The notes beneath the pieces were generated by a model that worked only from the letters and a program-made list of their open reading frames with translations, was not told the origin of the DNA and made no database searches. The translations under genes were made by a program, and so were the position numbers. Below, piece by piece: positions 63,529 to 64,000 of a DNA stretch of 64,000 nt (the first letter of the stretch is position 1; the number at the start of each line of letters is the position of its first letter). Source of the stretch: Aphelocoma coerulescens (lineage: Eukaryota > Chordata > Aves > Passeriformes > Corvidae); NCBI RefSeq assembly GCF_041296385.1, contig NW_027184085.1, forward strand, positions 58,872,109-58,936,108. The letters run 5' to 3'.

Positions 63529-64000
63529 AAAGCTCTTAACTGGGCATTTGTCAGCAATGAGATTTTGGGATTATAATAACAAATTTGATGGGCAATTCAG
63601 TGCCCAAGAGCTAGATGCACATCTGCTTGCTTGAATGCATACCTGCTGTCCCTTTCAGGTGCAGAGGCCTCCTATTAAAAAAACTGCACAAAAATTCACA
63701 AACAACTAGAAGGGACCTCAGGCATCTAACTACATTATCTGTGTGTGTTTTGGACTTTACTTACACAGAAGACAATATTTCAGATCCTGAACCAGATTTG
63801 GAGTTGCTAAATTGTCATGCACCTAGGCAATACCATTGATGATGAGATTCTTTCTGCTTTGAAATCTTTGCACCAAATACACCTTGAACACTTCTTGTAA
63901 TAATACAAATTGAAAAACTATTTGTTGGTCCAGTACAGAAATTCTTTTGACTGTTAATTGGAACAGAGATTCCAATTTGTTGACCTTCTGTTTAGTAGTA

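Larger units (their letters stand above)
56620..64000 (+). other. DTWD2: DTWD2 intron 4 (5' part, open at the window edge)
   Basis: At least 7.4 kb. I searched all plus-strand frames for the next DTWD2 exon (expected to begin with a Gln-Leu-Lys-type segment, then a conserved Arg-Met-Gln-Pro-Thr block) and found none. Content: an 8-bp palindrome (57,746-57,764), an antisense CR1 (59,211-59,603), a GC-rich block (60,420-61,130) and a C11T12 tract (63,506-63,528). Nothing else is identifiable in 56,620-59,210, 59,604-60,419 or 61,131-64,000. Confidence 0.8.

Noticed and set aside
1..64000. CRISPR arrays, bacterial operons, phage or other prokaryotic systems
   Set aside because: There are no regularly spaced repeats with unique spacers, no dense coding and no ribosome-binding sites. 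Splice sites, CR1 elements and a CpG island show a vertebrate nuclear genome.
1..64000. tRNA, rRNA, snRNA or microRNA genes
   Set aside because: I saw no A/B-box plus cloverleaf combination, no conserved rRNA blocks and no long near-perfect hairpin. A covariance-model scan could still find weak candidates.

Overview
The window looks like avian nuclear DNA. It is AT-rich with sparse coding sequence. It carries about a dozen CR1 LINE fragments, several with the typical CR1 3' tail of TTCTATGATTCTATGA-like repeats. It also carries LTRs of types that are common in birds. The one gene I can identify with confidence is DTWD2, a tRNA-uridine aminocarboxypropyltransferase. Its first four coding exons lie on the + strand, and the rest of the gene runs off the right edge. 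DTWD2 and its usual neighbours are Z-linked in chicken, so a Z-chromosome origin is likely, but that is inference. I cannot name the species.

Layout: 1-13,690 is non-coding DNA upstream of DTWD2, with a few CR1 3' ends and one unproven minus-strand exon candidate next to the promoter. 13,690-14,510 is a CpG island with a GC box, a CACGTG E-box, exon 1, and three CTCF-like cores sharing the 9-mer GCGCCCCCT in the same orientation. Intron 1 (about 25.0 kb) holds CR1 copies, an ERV-type LTR joined to a long CR1, and simple repeats. Exon 2 (39,351-39,441) is followed 87 bases later by a solo LTR with an exact 5-bp target duplication. Intron 2 (about 6.5 kb) also contains an LTR nested inside another LTR. 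Exon 3 is 45,923-46,017. Intron 3 (about 10.4 kb) contains four plus-strand CR1 copies, one short minus-strand CR1 end and a 42-bp tandem duplication. Exon 4 (56,430-56,619) encodes the DxTW signature. Intron 4 is at least 7.4 kb and is open at the right edge.

The four exons splice in phase (2, 0, 2, 0) with GT-AG junctions and give 179 continuous residues. These include a Cys-rich N-terminal motif (C50-x2-C53-x6-C60-x-C62) and D158-G-T-W161. I found no exon for the C-terminal part in 56,620-64,000.

I found no convincing undescribed system. The observations most worth checking are the triple CTCF-like array in the promoter, the two dated LTR insertions in intron 2, the CR1 fragment absorbed into the CpG island, and the divergent exon candidate.
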